64,000 bases of DNA, from NCBI RefSeq assembly GCF_900698915.1, contig NZ_LR217710.1, positions 62,001 to 126,000 on the forward strand, in the 5' to 3' direction. The translations under genes were made by a program, and so were the position numbers. The notes beneath the pieces were generated by a model. The model made no database searches. It had not been told where the DNA came from and saw only the letters and a program-made list of their open reading frames with translations. This document shows, piece after piece, positions 29,378-39,236 of the stretch (position 1 is its first letter; each line of letters opens with the position of its first letter). The DNA comes from Buchnera aphidicola (Cinara curvipes) (GTDB lineage Bacteria > Pseudomonadota > Gammaproteobacteria > Enterobacterales > Enterobacteriaceae).

Positions 29378-29442
29378 ATTTATTTATATAATTTATTTTA
29401 TTTAATTTTTAATATAAGATATTTTTTTATTTTGGAATATTT

Positions 29443-29640
29443 ATGCCTAAAATTAAAACTTTACGCAGTGCTTCAAAAAGGTTTAAAAAAACTGCTTCTG
29501 GTCAATTTAAGCGAAAACAAGCAAATTTACGTCATATTTTAACGAAAAAAAATACTAATTATAAACGTCATCTTCGCAAAAAGGTTATTATTTCATCATC
29601 AGATCGAAGTAAAATTTCTTTTTTTCTTCCTTATATTTAA
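29443..29640 (+). CDS. rpmI: 50S ribosomal protein L35
   Basis: 65 residues starting [20 protein letters not shown], with [20 protein letters not shown], typical of L35. It lies between infC and rplT, the conserved infC-rpmI-rplT order. In E. coli L20 binding to this mRNA represses rpmI and rplT; I cannot see that RNA site with confidence here. Confidence 0.97.
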   Translation: MPKIKTLRSASKRFKKTASGQFKRKQANLRHILTKKNTNYKRHLRKKVIISSSDRSKISFFLPYI

Positions 29641-29689
29641 TTTTTAATAAAAATTTTATGTACTTGATAACTTATAAAGGAGATTTTTA

Positions 29690-30049
29690 ATGGCACGTGT
29701 AAAAAGAGGTGTTACAGCACACGCTCGTCATAAAAAAGTAATTAAATTAGCAAAAGGTTATTATGGGGCGCGTTCTAGAGTGTATCGTGTTGCAAATCAA
29801 GCTGTTATTAAAGCAGGGCAGTATGCTTATAGAGATAGACGTAATAAAAAAAGGAATTTTAGAAAATTATGGATTATTAGAATAAATGCAGCTGCTCAAA
29901 ATTATAATTTATCATATAGTCAATTTATACATGGTTTAAAAATATCATCAATTAATATTAATCGAAAAATATTAGCAGAAACAGCGGTTTTTGATAGAGA
30001 TACATTTGGTTTATTAATAGATTATTCAAAAAAAGCTTTAATTAATTAA
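29690..30049 (+). CDS. rplT: 50S ribosomal protein L20
   Basis: 119 residues beginning [29 protein letters not shown], the L20 signature; [20 protein letters not shown] follows. An early 23S rRNA-binding assembly protein. AAGGAG ends seven bases before the ATG, one of the best ribosome binding sites in the window. It is noticeably richer in G/C and less divergent than most neighbours, as expected for a ribosomal protein. Confidence 0.98.
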   Translation: MARVKRGVTAHARHKKVIKLAKGYYGARSRVYRVANQAVIKAGQYAYRDRRNKKRNFRKLWIIRINAAAQNYNLSYSQFIHGLKISSININRKILAETAVFDRDTFGLLIDYSKKALIN

Positions 30050-30081
30050 TAAATTAACAAAATTTTTATAAACTTTATTTG

Positions 30082-30101
30082 AGGGAGTAACCAATCTCCC
30101 T
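30082..30101 (+). promoter_or_regulatory. GC-rich hairpin between rplT and pheS
   Basis: AGGGAG at 30082-30087 pairs with CTCCCT at 30096-30101 around the 8-base loop TAACCAAT. It is a rare GC-rich element in an A/T spacer, 33 bases after rplT. No U tract follows, so it may be a 3'-end stabiliser or weak terminator. In E. coli this position holds the pheM leader and the pheST attenuator, but no phenylalanine-rich leader is seen here. Confidence 0.45.
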
Positions 30102-30165
30102 ATGTATATGAAAAATATTTATTAAAAATATATTTATATTATAATTTTAGTATGTTGGTATAAAC

Positions 30166-31170
30166 GTGAAATTAAAAAAAGAAATTCATCAATCTTTAAA
30201 AAAAATTTTTAAATTAGCAATTTTAGAAATGAAAGAAATAGATAATATTAACTCATTAAATAATTTTCAATCTAAGTATTTGGGAAAAAATAGTGTTATA
30301 TCTTTTTATTTTAATAAATTAATTAAATTAAATATTTCTGAGCGTATACAATGTAGTGTTATTTTGAATGATTTTAAAAAAAATATTAAAAATAAAATTA
30401 ATAATAAAAAAAAAAAAATACATAGAGATATATTAAAAGAAAAAAAAAATAAATCTTTTTTTGATTATTCTTTACCTGGTAGAAAATTTGAACGTGGTAG
30501 TTTGCATCCCATTACTATAGTTATTAATGAAATGAAAAAAATTTTTAATCACTTGGGTTTTTTAACATATTATGGTCCAGAATTAGAAGATGTATATTAT
30601 AATTTTGATTCTTTAAATATACCAAATAATCATCCGTCAAGAAGTATAAATGATACTTTTTGGTTTAATTCTAATCATATTTTACGTACTCAAACGTCTA
30701 GTATGCAAGTGAGAATTTTAGAAAAATATTCTTATCCAATAAGAGCTATTTTTCCTGGAAAAGTATATCGCCGTGATTATGATCATACACATACTCCTAT
30801 GTTTCATCAAATTGAAGGTTTAATAGTAGATAAATCAATTTCTTTTTCAAATTTAAAATGGATTTTAGAAAATTTTATTACACAAATTTTGAAAAAAGAT
30901 GTTAAATTACGTTTTCGAAGTTCATATTTTCCTTTTACTTGTCCTTCAGCAGAAATGGATATTCAAGATAAATATGGAAATTGGTTAGAAATTTTAGGTT
31001 GTGGAATGGTTCATCCTAATGTTTTAAAAAACTGTAAAATTGATCATAATGTTTATTCAGCTTGCGCGTTTGGTGTTGGTATAGAAAGAATTGCTATGTT
31101 AAAATATTCAGTATCTGACATTCGTTATTTTTTTGAAAACGATATACGATTTTTAAAACAGTTTGTTTAA
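30166..31170 (+). CDS. pheS: Phenylalanyl-tRNA synthetase alpha subunit
   Basis: Catalytic subunit of the heterotetrameric class II enzyme. 334 residues with an N-terminal coiled coil, then LPGRKFERGSLHPIT, PNNHPSR, TFWF, LRTQTSSMQVR, motif 2 region RAIFPGKVYRRDYDHTHTPMFHQIEG, and motif 3 GFGVGIERIAMLKY-type (FGVGIERIAML). Starts at GTG 30166, fixed by homology. It has an A13 tract around 30406-30418 in the coiled-coil part, with the frame intact. pheT follows 15 bases later. Confidence 0.96.
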   Translation: MKLKKEIHQSLKKIFKLAILEMKEIDNINSLNNFQSKYLGKNSVISFYFNKLIKLNISERIQCSVILNDFKKNIKNKINNKKKKIHRDILKEKKNKSFFDYSLPGRKFERGSLHPITIVINEMKKIFNHLGFLTYYGPELEDVYYNFDSLNIPNNHPSRSINDTFWFNSNHILRTQTSSMQVRILEKYSYPIRAIFPGKVYRRDYDHTHTPMFHQIEGLIVDKSISFSNLKWILENFITQILKKDVKLRFRSSYFPFTCPSAEMDIQDKYGNWLEILGCGMVHPNVLKNCKIDHNVYSACAFGVGIERIAMLKYSVSDIRYFFENDIRFLKQFV

Positions 31171-31185
31171 TAGAGATTATTACAA

Positions 31186-33579
31186 ATGAAGTTTGGTGAA
31201 GAATGGTTACATAAATGGATTAATTTGTCTATTTCAAGTAAAAAGATATGTAGACAATTAACAGATTTTGGTTGTGAGGCAGAGTTCATTAAAGAAAATA
31301 AGATTCTTTTTTTAAATACAGTTATAGGTCAAATTATTTCAAAAAAAATATATAATATAAATAAAAAATTAATTGTATATACAGTATGTATTGATAAAAA
31401 TAAAAATGTTCTTATTATATATAAAGAAACTAAGTATTTATTAATTGGAACTAAAGTTCCAGTTATTTTATCTAAAAAATTTTTAAAAAAAAATATTGAT
31501 AAATTTCTTTTTGATTTTAATGAAAATATTTTAAGTAATAGGTTAGGTTCTTATAGTAAATTAAACATAGAAAAAAATAATCATAATATTATTATTCTAG
31601 AAGATACAGCTAAAATAGGATCAAATTTTAATGATTATTTTTATAAAAATACTTGTATAATTAAATTATCTATACCTTTTAACCGTATAGATTTACGTTC
31701 TATTTGGGGTATATCTAGAGAAATTGCAATATTAAACAATTTACCTTTACCTAAATTAGTATATAAATCTTCTTTAGATCAAAAAAAACTTTTTTCATGT
31801 AATTTTAATGTTAATATTCAAATTAATAATATTCAATATATTTTTTGTGAATTATACTCAATAAAATTAAAATCTGTTTTACCTTTCTGGATGCAAGATC
31901 GATTAAGAAGATCTTGTATGTTAACTAATAATATTATAACAAATATTCTGAATTATATATTTATTGAAACTGGACATTGGTTTCATGTTTTTGATTTAGA
32001 TAAACTGAATAAAAATTTATTTATAAAATGTATAGAAAAAAAAGAAATAATTAAAGATATATATAATAATGATTTTTCTTTGTTAGAAGGTACTATTGTT
32101 TTATCAGATAACAAAAATATTTTATCTTTTGAAGATATGGAATATTCTAACTATGCAACTATGGATTTTTCTACTAAAAATTTATTTCTAGGTTCTATTT
32201 GTTTTGATTATCAATTTTTACAAAAGAGAAATGTATTAATTCCTATAATAAATAGACAATTAGATTATTCAAAATATAATATATATCCTAATATACAAAA
32301 AAATATTTTTAAATACACTCAAAAATTAATAATTGATATATGCAGAGGGAATGCTTCAGAATATAAAAAATATAATATGAATAATAATAGTTTTATTTCA
32401 AATATATTTTTATTGACAATTAATAAATTAAATAAAATTTCTGGAGTTATTTTTACTAAAAAAGATGTAATCTCTATTTTAGATAATGGTTATTTTTCAT
32501 TTTATGAAAAAAATGATATTTTTTTTGTTACCCCCCCATACTGGCGTTCTGATATTATTATTATTGAAGATTTAATTAGTGAAATTATTCGTATTTATGA
32601 TTATAAGAATATTAAATCAGTACCACCTAAAGAATATATAAATAATTTTCTAGATAAGAAAGAAAAAGTATCATTATCACGAATTAAATTATTTCTCTCA
32701 GATCGTGGATATTTTGAAATTATTTCTTATAGTTTTGTAAATCCTATGATACAAAAACATTTTTTATCAAAATTTGATGTACTAAAAATTAAAAATCCTA
32801 TTTCTAATGATATGTCTGAAATGAGATTATCTTTGTGGATTGGTTTAATAAATTGTATTTCTTATAATCAAAAACGCCAACAAGAATCTATCCGTATCTT
32901 TGAGACTGGATCATGTTTTTGTCTTGTAAAAAAAAATAATGATAAAATTGTTCAAAATGAGTATTTATCTGCAGCAATTAGCGGAGTTATTAGTCGTCGT
33001 GAATGGTATTTAAAAGATAGAAAATTTGATTTTTATGATTTAAAAGGTGATCTTGAATCTATTTTGAATATTTGCGGAAAGTTAGATTATATAGAATTTG
33101 TTTCAGAAAATTATGTTGGTCTATGTGCGGATAAAAGTGCTGGTATTTATTTATCTGGTGAATTAATTGGTCGAATTGGAGTATTAGATATTACTTTTCA
33201 TAATATTTTTAATTTAAAAGATCCTATTATTTTATTTGAAATTATGTGGAAAAAAATTTGTAGTAAAAATCCTATTAATGTAAAATATATATCTATTTTA
33301 CCGAGTAGTAAAAGAGATATTTCTATAATTGTTTCAAAAAATATTTTGACTAAAAGTATTCTTGATATATGTTACAAAAATATTAGTATAAAAAAAACTA
33401 ATATACATATATATGATGTATATTTTGGATTAAATATACCTCCTAAAAAAAAGAGTGTATCTATTTGTTTTGTTTTTAATAGTATTAAAAATACACTTAA
33501 AGAATCTGATATTAATTTAAATATTTCTCAATGTATTATTGCCTTAAAAGATAAATTAGGAGCAACTTTAAGAGAATAA
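31186..33579 (+). CDS. pheT: Phenylalanyl-tRNA synthetase beta subunit
   Basis: Large subunit that binds tRNA-Phe and edits tyrosine. 797 residues, full length. [12 protein letters not shown] start, [19 protein letters not shown] (B1 domain), the B3/B4 editing region around residues 200-400, [26 protein letters not shown] (B5), and a C-terminal anticodon-binding-like domain with [12 protein letters not shown]. Parts of the N-terminal B2 (OB-fold) region are strongly lysine/isoleucine-rich and poorly conserved. It is followed by ihfA four bases later, as in enterobacteria. Confidence 0.95.
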   Translation: MKFGEEWLHKWINLSISSKKICRQLTDFGCEAEFIKENKILFLNTVIGQIISKKIYNINKKLIVYTVCIDKNKNVLIIYKETKYLLIGTKVPVILSKKFLKKNIDKFLFDFNENILSNRLGSYSKLNIEKNNHNIIILEDTAKIGSNFNDYFYKNTCIIKLSIPFNRIDLRSIWGISREIAILNNLPLPKLVYKSSLDQKKLFSCNFNVNIQINNIQYIFCELYSIKLKSVLPFWMQDRLRRSCMLTNNIITNILNYIFIETGHWFHVFDLDKLNKNLFIKCIEKKEIIKDIYNNDFSLLEGTIVLSDNKNILSFEDMEYSNYATMDFSTKNLFLGSICFDYQFLQKRNVLIPIINRQLDYSKYNIYPNIQKNIFKYTQKLIIDICRGNASEYKKYNMNNNSFISNIFLLTINKLNKISGVIFTKKDVISILDNGYFSFYEKNDIFFVTPPYWRSDIIIIEDLISEIIRIYDYKNIKSVPPKEYINNFLDKKEKVSLSRIKLFLSDRGYFEIISYSFVNPMIQKHFLSKFDVLKIKNPISNDMSEMRLSLWIGLINCISYNQKRQQESIRIFETGSCFCLVKKNNDKIVQNEYLSAAISGVISRREWYLKDRKFDFYDLKGDLESILNICGKLDYIEFVSENYVGLCADKSAGIYLSGELIGRIGVLDITFHNIFNLKDPIILFEIMWKKICSKNPINVKYISILPSSKRDISIIVSKNILTKSILDICYKNISIKKTNIHIYDVYFGLNIPPKKKSVSICFVFNSIKNTLKESDINLNISQCIIALKDKLGATLRE

Positions 33580-33583
33580 ATTT

Positions 33584-33898
33584 ATGGTATTAACCAAAGC
33601 AGAAATTTCAGATTATTTATTTAATAATCTAGAATTAAGTAAACAAGATATAAAAAATTTAGTAGAAATTTTTTTTGAAGAAGTACGTAAGTCACTGGAA
33701 ATTGGAGAAGAAGTCAAGTTATCGGGTTTTGGTAATTTTTATCTAAGAGATAAAAAACAAAGGCCCGGAAGAAATCCAAAGACTGGTGAAAATGTTTCTA
33801 TTTCAGCTCGAAGAGTAGTAGTTTTTAAACCAGGACAAAAGTTAAGAAATAGAGTAGAGTCATTAAAATATGTAAAGATAAAAAATAATATTACTTAA
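33584..33898 (+). CDS. ihfA: Integration host factor alpha subunit
   Basis: DNA-bending histone-like protein. 104 residues: [57 protein letters not shown] (the arm with the intercalating proline) and [18 protein letters not shown]. Closer to IHF-alpha than to HU. Last gene of the thrS-infC-rpmI-rplT-pheST-ihfA cluster and closed by a hairpin that starts in its stop codon. IHF acts as a heterodimer with IhfB, which is not in this window. Confidence 0.96.
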   Translation: MVLTKAEISDYLFNNLELSKQDIKNLVEIFFEEVRKSLEIGEEVKLSGFGNFYLRDKKQRPGRNPKTGENVSISARRVVVFKPGQKLRNRVESLKYVKIKNNIT

Positions 33899-33925
33899 AT
33901 CTATTTTTATAGAAATAGATTTTTT
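33897..33925 (+). terminator. Intrinsic terminator after ihfA
   Basis: AAATCTATTT (33897-33906) pairs perfectly with AAATAGATTT (33913-33922) around the loop TTATAG, followed by more T to 33925. The stem begins in the last two bases of the ihfA TAA. It is A/T-rich but long, with a U tail, as expected for an intrinsic terminator closing the operon. Confidence 0.65.
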
Positions 33926-34293
33926 AAGTTTATTAAAACTTTTATTTAATATTAATTTTATTTTTAAAATCATATTAATAGTTAATATATAATTATATAT
34001 AATGAATGTTTAATATTTTTTTAAAAAATATAAAACATTTTATAAATTATAAGTAAGAATTATACTGTATTTATTTAATAATTTTCTATAAATTAATAAA
34101 AATTATTTAGTTTAATTGTTTTAAATATTATTTATTAAAAATATTTATACTATTAAAAAGTAAATGAATTAATAAATTTACTAAAATTAATATAATAAAA
34201 ATTATTAATACAGTATAATATTTCATTATATATATTTTATATTGTCATATTTAAATATTTATGTATTTCTTAAAATATTAATAAATTGTTAAT
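33926..34293. other. ihfA-glyS convergent spacer
   Basis: About 370 bases of A/T-rich sequence between convergent genes. I see no open frame with recognisable similarity, no tRNA and no second hairpin. Likely eroded DNA of a lost gene or simple spacer. Confidence 0.4.
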
Positions 34294-36375
34294 TTATAAA
34301 TAAGAAAAGTTAGTTATATATAAAAATATTTTCTTTATTTTTTTTAATATAAATATTCGATATGATCGTATTTCAATATTTTTATCGTATATAAAAGAAT
34401 TTTCAAAAAATTCTTCTATAGGTTGACATAATTTTTGAATATTTTTTAATAAAAGTAAATAATTTATTTGCTCTTTTGTATTAAATTTTTTTTGAATAAA
34501 ATTAATTGATTGAATAAGTTTGTTTTCGTATTGTGTAAAATTTTTTATACATTTTAAGGTTAATGGATTAACTTTAATTATTTTCATTGTATCTATTTTT
34601 TTATAGAGAATATTATTAATTCTTTTATATATTTTTAAAATATTTTCCATATTATTGTTTTTTTTAAATTTTGTTAATGCTTTTATACGTACATCTATTT
34701 CAACAAGATTTACTAATTTTAAAGATAAAACAGAAAGGATAATATTTTTATTGTGTTTTTTTATATATAAAGACATATATTTAGAAAATATAAATTGTAA
34801 AATTGATTTTTGTATTATTTTTTTTTGTTTTATATTTTTGTATAAATTAATTGATTTTTTAATTAATTTTTTTAAATTAATATTTATTTTTTTTTTAATT
34901 ATTATTCTTATAATTCCTATTGCTGCTCTACGCAATGCAAATGGATCTTTATTATTTTTAGGATATTTTCCAATACTAAAAATTCCAGTTATACTGTCAA
35001 TTTTATCTGCAATACTTATTGCGCATGATATTTTTTTAGTAGGTAAACTTGACTGAGAAAACGTAGGTAAATAATGTTCTTTAATTGGTATGGCTACATC
35101 TTTTTTTTCTTTATCTTGTAAAGCATAATGCATACCAATAATACCTTGAAGAGCTGTGCATTCTGTTATTATATGTGTTGTTAGGTCACACTTAGATAAA
35201 ATGGCAGATTTTTTTGTTAAATTTAAATTAGAATTTATGATTTTTGCAATATATTTACTTAATTTTTTTATTCTTAATGTTTTATCATACATAGATCCAA
35301 GTTTTTTTTGAAAGGAAATATTTTTTAGCAAAATTAATCTTTCAGAGAATTTTATGTTTTGATCTTTTTTTATAAAAAAATCAATATTACTTAGTTTAGA
35401 GTATAAAACTTGTTCATTTTCTTTAATTATCTTTTTTGAGTTTATTGTTTTGATATTACTTATAAAAATAAAATAATTAGTAATTTTTCTTGTTTTAATA
35501 TTATATAAAGGAAAATATTTTTGATTACATTCCATAGTATAGACTAGTATTTCTATAGGAATTTTTAAATATTTTTTTTTAAATTGACCTATATGAGCTA
35601 TTGGCCATTCTGTAGATATGGCTATTTCTTCTAATAACTTATTATTAATAGTAACTAATTTATTGATTTTTTTAGATAAATTTATTATTTGATCAAATAT
35701 TTTTTTTTTTCTTTCTTCATAACTAATGAGTATATATTTTTTTTCAAATAATTCAGTAGTATATTGATTTGCATTGCTAAATATTATTTCTTTTGGAGAC
35801 ATTAGAAAATGTCCATAGGAAATGTTTTTAGAATTAATACCTGGTATATTCAATTGAATAATTTTATCATCTAATAAAACCATTATATTATGTATTGGTC
35901 TTGAAAATTTAATGGAATTTTCTTTCCATAGCATAGATTTTTTTAATGGTATTTTTTTTATAGTATTAGGTATAATTTTTTTTAATATTTTTTTTAAAGA
36001 TAGAGGTTTACTTGTGCTAGTATAAGAAAGATATTTATTTTTGTTAATATAGATTTTTTTAGTATTTTTAATAGAAATTTTATTTAGATCTAACCATTTT
36101 TTAGCTATTTTTGTTATTTTATTATTTTCATCAAAAGATTTATTTATTAGAGGTCCTATTTTTCTAATATATTTTAATTTGTTAATATAAGATAAAGAAA
36201 AAATTTTTAAAGCTATTTTTTTAGAAGTATAGAATAAAATAATTGATTTATATTTTATTTTATTTTTATTTAGTTCTTTTTTAAAAGAACTATGAAAATA
36301 TTCTGCTATATTTTTAAGTTCTTTGCTAGGTAAATCTTCTGTTTGTATTTCTATTAATAATATTTTTTGATTCAT
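34294..36375 (-). CDS. glyS: Glycyl-tRNA synthetase beta subunit
   Basis: Large subunit of the bacterial alpha2-beta2 type enzyme, needed for tRNA-Gly binding. 693 residues, near the usual 689. N-terminal LLIEIQTEDLPSKELK, EWPIAHIGQFKKKYLKIPIE, the HD-like block (CDLTTHIITECTALQGIIGMHYAL) and DPFALRRAAIGIIRI are recognisable. The C-terminal anticodon-binding part is strongly Lys/Ile/Asn-biased. Starts three bases after glyQ with AAGGATAAATT before its ATG. Confidence 0.95.
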   Translation of the reverse strand: MNQKILLIEIQTEDLPSKELKNIAEYFHSSFKKELNKNKIKYKSIILFYTSKKIALKIFSLSYINKLKYIRKIGPLINKSFDENNKITKIAKKWLDLNKISIKNTKKIYINKNKYLSYTSTSKPLSLKKILKKIIPNTIKKIPLKKSMLWKENSIKFSRPIHNIMVLLDDKIIQLNIPGINSKNISYGHFLMSPKEIIFSNANQYTTELFEKKYILISYEERKKKIFDQIINLSKKINKLVTINNKLLEEIAISTEWPIAHIGQFKKKYLKIPIEILVYTMECNQKYFPLYNIKTRKITNYFIFISNIKTINSKKIIKENEQVLYSKLSNIDFFIKKDQNIKFSERLILLKNISFQKKLGSMYDKTLRIKKLSKYIAKIINSNLNLTKKSAILSKCDLTTHIITECTALQGIIGMHYALQDKEKKDVAIPIKEHYLPTFSQSSLPTKKISCAISIADKIDSITGIFSIGKYPKNNKDPFALRRAAIGIIRIIIKKKININLKKLIKKSINLYKNIKQKKIIQKSILQFIFSKYMSLYIKKHNKNIILSVLSLKLVNLVEIDVRIKALTKFKKNNNMENILKIYKRINNILYKKIDTMKIIKVNPLTLKCIKNFTQYENKLIQSINFIQKKFNTKEQINYLLLLKNIQKLCQPIEEFFENSFIYDKNIEIRSYRIFILKKIKKIFLYITNFSYL

Positions 36376-36378
36376 AAT

Positions 36379-37260
36379 TTATCCTTTATTATAAATACAT
36401 ATATATTGTATAGCAATTTTTTTGATTTTTTTTCTTATTTTTAAAATATAGTCTGTTCGGTCAGTAGTAGATAATATCTTTTTACAATCTAATAAATTAA
36501 AGTAATGAATAGCATATAACATTTGTTCATATGCAGGAATAGGTAATGGATTAGGTAATTTAATTAATCTATCCGCCTCTTGAATATGTAATTTAAATAA
36601 TTTTAATAAATGATTTGTATTAGAAAATTCAAAGTTATAAGAAGAATTTTCCTGTTCATTGTGTAAAAATATATCAGAATATTTTGTTTTTTTTTCTGAA
36701 TTACTATCCCACAATATGTCATATATATTATTTATATTTTGTATATGCATAGCAATTCTTTCTAATCCATATGTTATTTCGATTGTAGGTTGATTACAAT
36801 TAATTCCTCCCATTTGTTGAAAATATGTAATCTGTGTGATTTCCATTCCGTTTAACCATATTTCCCATCCTAGACCAGACGCCCCTAATGTAGGATTTTC
36901 CCAATTATCTTCTATAAACCTAATATCATTATTATTAATATCAATTCCAGTATTTTTTAAAGAAAGTAAATATAATTTTTGTATATTTTCAGGAAATGGT
37001 TTCATAATAACCTGAAATTGATAATAATGTTGTAGTCTATTAGGGCTAGTTGTATATCTTCCATCAGAGGGTCTTCTTGATGGTTGTATATAAGCAATTG
37101 ATATAGGTTCCTTTTTAAGAACATTAAAAAAGGTATGATGATGAAATGTTCCTGCTCCAACAGATATATCTAGTGGTTGTAAAATTGTACATTTATTTTG
37201 ATGCCAGAATTTTTTTAACATATAAATCATTTTATAAAATGTATATTCTATTTTTGACAT
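36379..37260 (-). CDS. glyQ: Glycyl-tRNA synthetase alpha subunit
   Basis: Catalytic subunit of glycyl-tRNA synthetase. 293 residues, slightly shorter than the usual 303. FWHQNKCTILQPLDISVGAGTFHHHTF, IAYIQPSRRPSDGRYTTSPNRLQHYYQFQVIMKP, GASGLGWEIWLNGMEITQITYFQQ and PIPAYEQMLYAIHYFNLLD are family hallmarks. Forms an operon with glyS and is divergent from nfo. Confidence 0.97.
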   Translation of the reverse strand: MSKIEYTFYKMIYMLKKFWHQNKCTILQPLDISVGAGTFHHHTFFNVLKKEPISIAYIQPSRRPSDGRYTTSPNRLQHYYQFQVIMKPFPENIQKLYLLSLKNTGIDINNNDIRFIEDNWENPTLGASGLGWEIWLNGMEITQITYFQQMGGINCNQPTIEITYGLERIAMHIQNINNIYDILWDSNSEKKTKYSDIFLHNEQENSSYNFEFSNTNHLLKLFKLHIQEADRLIKLPNPLPIPAYEQMLYAIHYFNLLDCKKILSTTDRTDYILKIRKKIKKIAIQYICIYNKG

Positions 37261-37562
37261 TATTTTTCTTTTTTTAGAAATACTCTTAAAAATTTTTAAT
37301 ATATTTATATAAATTAAAATTTATTAAAGTATTTATATTAATTTTGATAAAATTATTTATTTTTAAATAATTTTATTTGTTTTTTGAATTTTAAAATATT
37401 TATTTTAAAAAAATTATATTAATATAAATTAATAGTATATTTATATTAAACTTATATTATTTTTTTTATCTATTCTAATGATTATTATAATCAAAGTAGT
37501 ATATGTATACTATATTTATTTTTAATAATTATAATATATGTTTTTAAAAGGATTAATTAATT
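37261..37562. other. glyQ-nfo divergent spacer
   Basis: About 300 bases of A/T-rich DNA that must hold two divergent promoters. No unambiguous -35/-10 pair can be chosen. AAAAGGATT (around 37545-37553) is the probable ribosome binding site of nfo. Confidence 0.45.
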
Positions 37563-38435
37563 GTGATAAAATATATAGGGGCACATGTTAGTGTGGCTGG
37601 AGGATTAGAAAAATCTGTTTTAAGGGCTTTTAAATTAGAAGCAACAGCTTTTTCATTTTTTATTAATAATCCATTAAGATGGAATAAAAAACCTTTAGAA
37701 AAAGATACAGTATTTAATTTTCGTAAAGCTTGTAAAAAATATCATTATTCTTCTTCACAAATTTTACCTCATAGTAGTTATTTGATTAATTTAGGTCATC
37801 CAAATAAAGAAATGAAGAAAAGATCGTGTCAGTCTTTTATTCAAGAGATTAATTCTTGTTATAAATTAGGTTTAACTATGATAAATGTACACCCTGGTAA
37901 TCATTTATATAAAATTAATGAAAAACAATGTTTAGAAAACATTTCTAATTCTATAAACTTCATTTTAAGTAAAACTAAAAAGATAATTATTGTTTTAGAG
38001 AATACAGCAGGTCAAGGAAGTAGTGTTGGATATTGTTTTGAGCATTTAGCATCTATTATTGATAAAATTGAAGATAAATCTAGAATTGGTGTATGTTTGG
38101 ATACTTGCCATTTATTTGCTTCAGGATATCAACTTAACAACATTGATTATTTTTTGTATACATTTAATAAATTTAATAATTTAATAGGATTTAAATATTT
38201 ATTAGGTATTCATATAAATGATTCTAAAGGAAAGTTTAATAGTCGATTAGATCGACATCATAATTTAGGTTTTGGTAAAATAAAAAAGAATGTTTTTTCT
38301 CGTATTATACAAGCAACTGAATTTCAAAAAATTCCTATTATTCTAGAAACAAAAAATAGTGATATAAGAAAAGATGAAATTTTTTGGTTAAAGAAAACAT
38401 CATTATTACATAAAAATAGTATTTTTAGTGTATAA
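37563..38435 (+). CDS. nfo: Endonuclease IV (AP endonuclease)
   Basis: Cuts 5' to abasic sites in base excision repair, one of the few repair enzymes kept here. 290 residues, TIM barrel with three zinc ions. IGAHVSVAGGLEKSVLRA, ILPHSSYLINLGHP, VHPGNH, IVLENTAGQGSSVGY, VCLDTCHLFASGY, IHINDSKGKFNSRLDRHHNLGFG and PIILETKN contain the metal ligands. Starts at GTG (37563), matching the family start. No neighbour is functionally linked. Confidence 0.96.
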   Translation: MIKYIGAHVSVAGGLEKSVLRAFKLEATAFSFFINNPLRWNKKPLEKDTVFNFRKACKKYHYSSSQILPHSSYLINLGHPNKEMKKRSCQSFIQEINSCYKLGLTMINVHPGNHLYKINEKQCLENISNSINFILSKTKKIIIVLENTAGQGSSVGYCFEHLASIIDKIEDKSRIGVCLDTCHLFASGYQLNNIDYFLYTFNKFNNLIGFKYLLGIHINDSKGKFNSRLDRHHNLGFGKIKKNVFSRIIQATEFQKIPIILETKNSDIRKDEIFWLKKTSLLHKNSIFSV

Positions 38436-38577
38436 AATATTTTTTTATCTAATATTATATATAATTTAATTAATGAAATTAATTTTATATATCTATAATT
38501 TTTATAGAATTATATTATATTTAATATTTATTTGAATTTTTAAAAAAAATTTTAATATTTCATAAGGTTGTATAAAT

Positions 38578-38874
38578 ATGATAAAATTTAATGCCGTTTA
38601 TCGTAATAAATTTGGTACAAATAATAGTCGTTATATACGAAGAATTAATCATCAAATTCCAAGTATAATATATGGTAAACAGTTTTTAGAAAAGGAATTA
38701 TTAATTTTAATAGAACATGATATAATTTTTAATTTACAAAAAAATGATATTTTTTATTCAAGTGAATTATTAATTTCTTTGGAAAATAAAAAATTTTTTG
38801 TTATTGTACAAGATATTCAGCGTCATGTATATAAACCAATATTATTACATATAGATTTTTTATGTATTAAATAA
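38578..38874 (+). CDS. rplY: 50S ribosomal protein L25
   Basis: Short-form L25 that binds 5S rRNA. 98 residues: FNAVYRNKFGTNNSRYIRR, IPSIIYGK, then VIVQDIQRHVYKPILLHIDFL near the end, which matches the E. coli-type ending VQRHPYKPKLQHIDFV. No CTC extension, as in enterobacteria. Confidence 0.95.
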   Translation: MIKFNAVYRNKFGTNNSRYIRRINHQIPSIIYGKQFLEKELLILIEHDIIFNLQKNDIFYSSELLISLENKKFFVIVQDIQRHVYKPILLHIDFLCIK

Positions 38875-39236
38875 TTGCATATATAAATAATTTTTAATAT
38901 TTTTTTATATAAAATATATTTGACAAATAAAAAAATATTTATTTTAAATAATTTTTTTGTATTTTCTTTATATTTATTAAATATTTTTATCGGCACACAT
39001 TTTTTATAAATTTAATTTTAATTATTATTTTTATAAAAATTTTTCGTGCCGTTTATTTAGAATAATAAACATTATTTATATATAATAAAAAAATATTATT
39101 TTATTTTTTTAAGGTCTTTATAAATAAAAGTATTTGATTTATTAACTTTTTAATAAATATTAGAAAGAAATATTTTACAATTTATTATTTTTATATTATT
39201 TTATAAAATTTTTTAAAAAACTTTTTAGGAAAAAAA
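38875..39236. other. rplY-rsmA spacer with one long hairpin
   Basis: About 360 bases without a recognisable gene. The only structure is the hairpin at 38991-39051, listed separately. The rest is A/T-rich. Genes present here in other Buchnera may have been lost from this interval. Confidence 0.45.
38991..39051 (+). terminator. Long interrupted hairpin downstream of rplY
   Basis: CGGCAC at 38991-38996 pairs with GTGCCG at 39046-39051. After an internal loop, TTTTTATAAA (39001-39010) pairs with TTTATAAAAA (39030-39039), leaving a 19-base A/T loop. The CGGCAC/GTGCCG clamp is exceptional for this spacer, so the pairing is unlikely to be chance. It may be the rplY terminator (117 bases after its stop) or a small structured RNA; the T-rich tail is short. 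Confidence 0.45.

Noticed and set aside
34655-35056. 133-codon Phe/Ile-rich frame that looks like a membrane protein
   Set aside because: It is the complement of Lys/Asn-rich glyS codons. AAA/AAT on one strand read as TTT/ATT on the other, so this kind of false membrane protein is expected.
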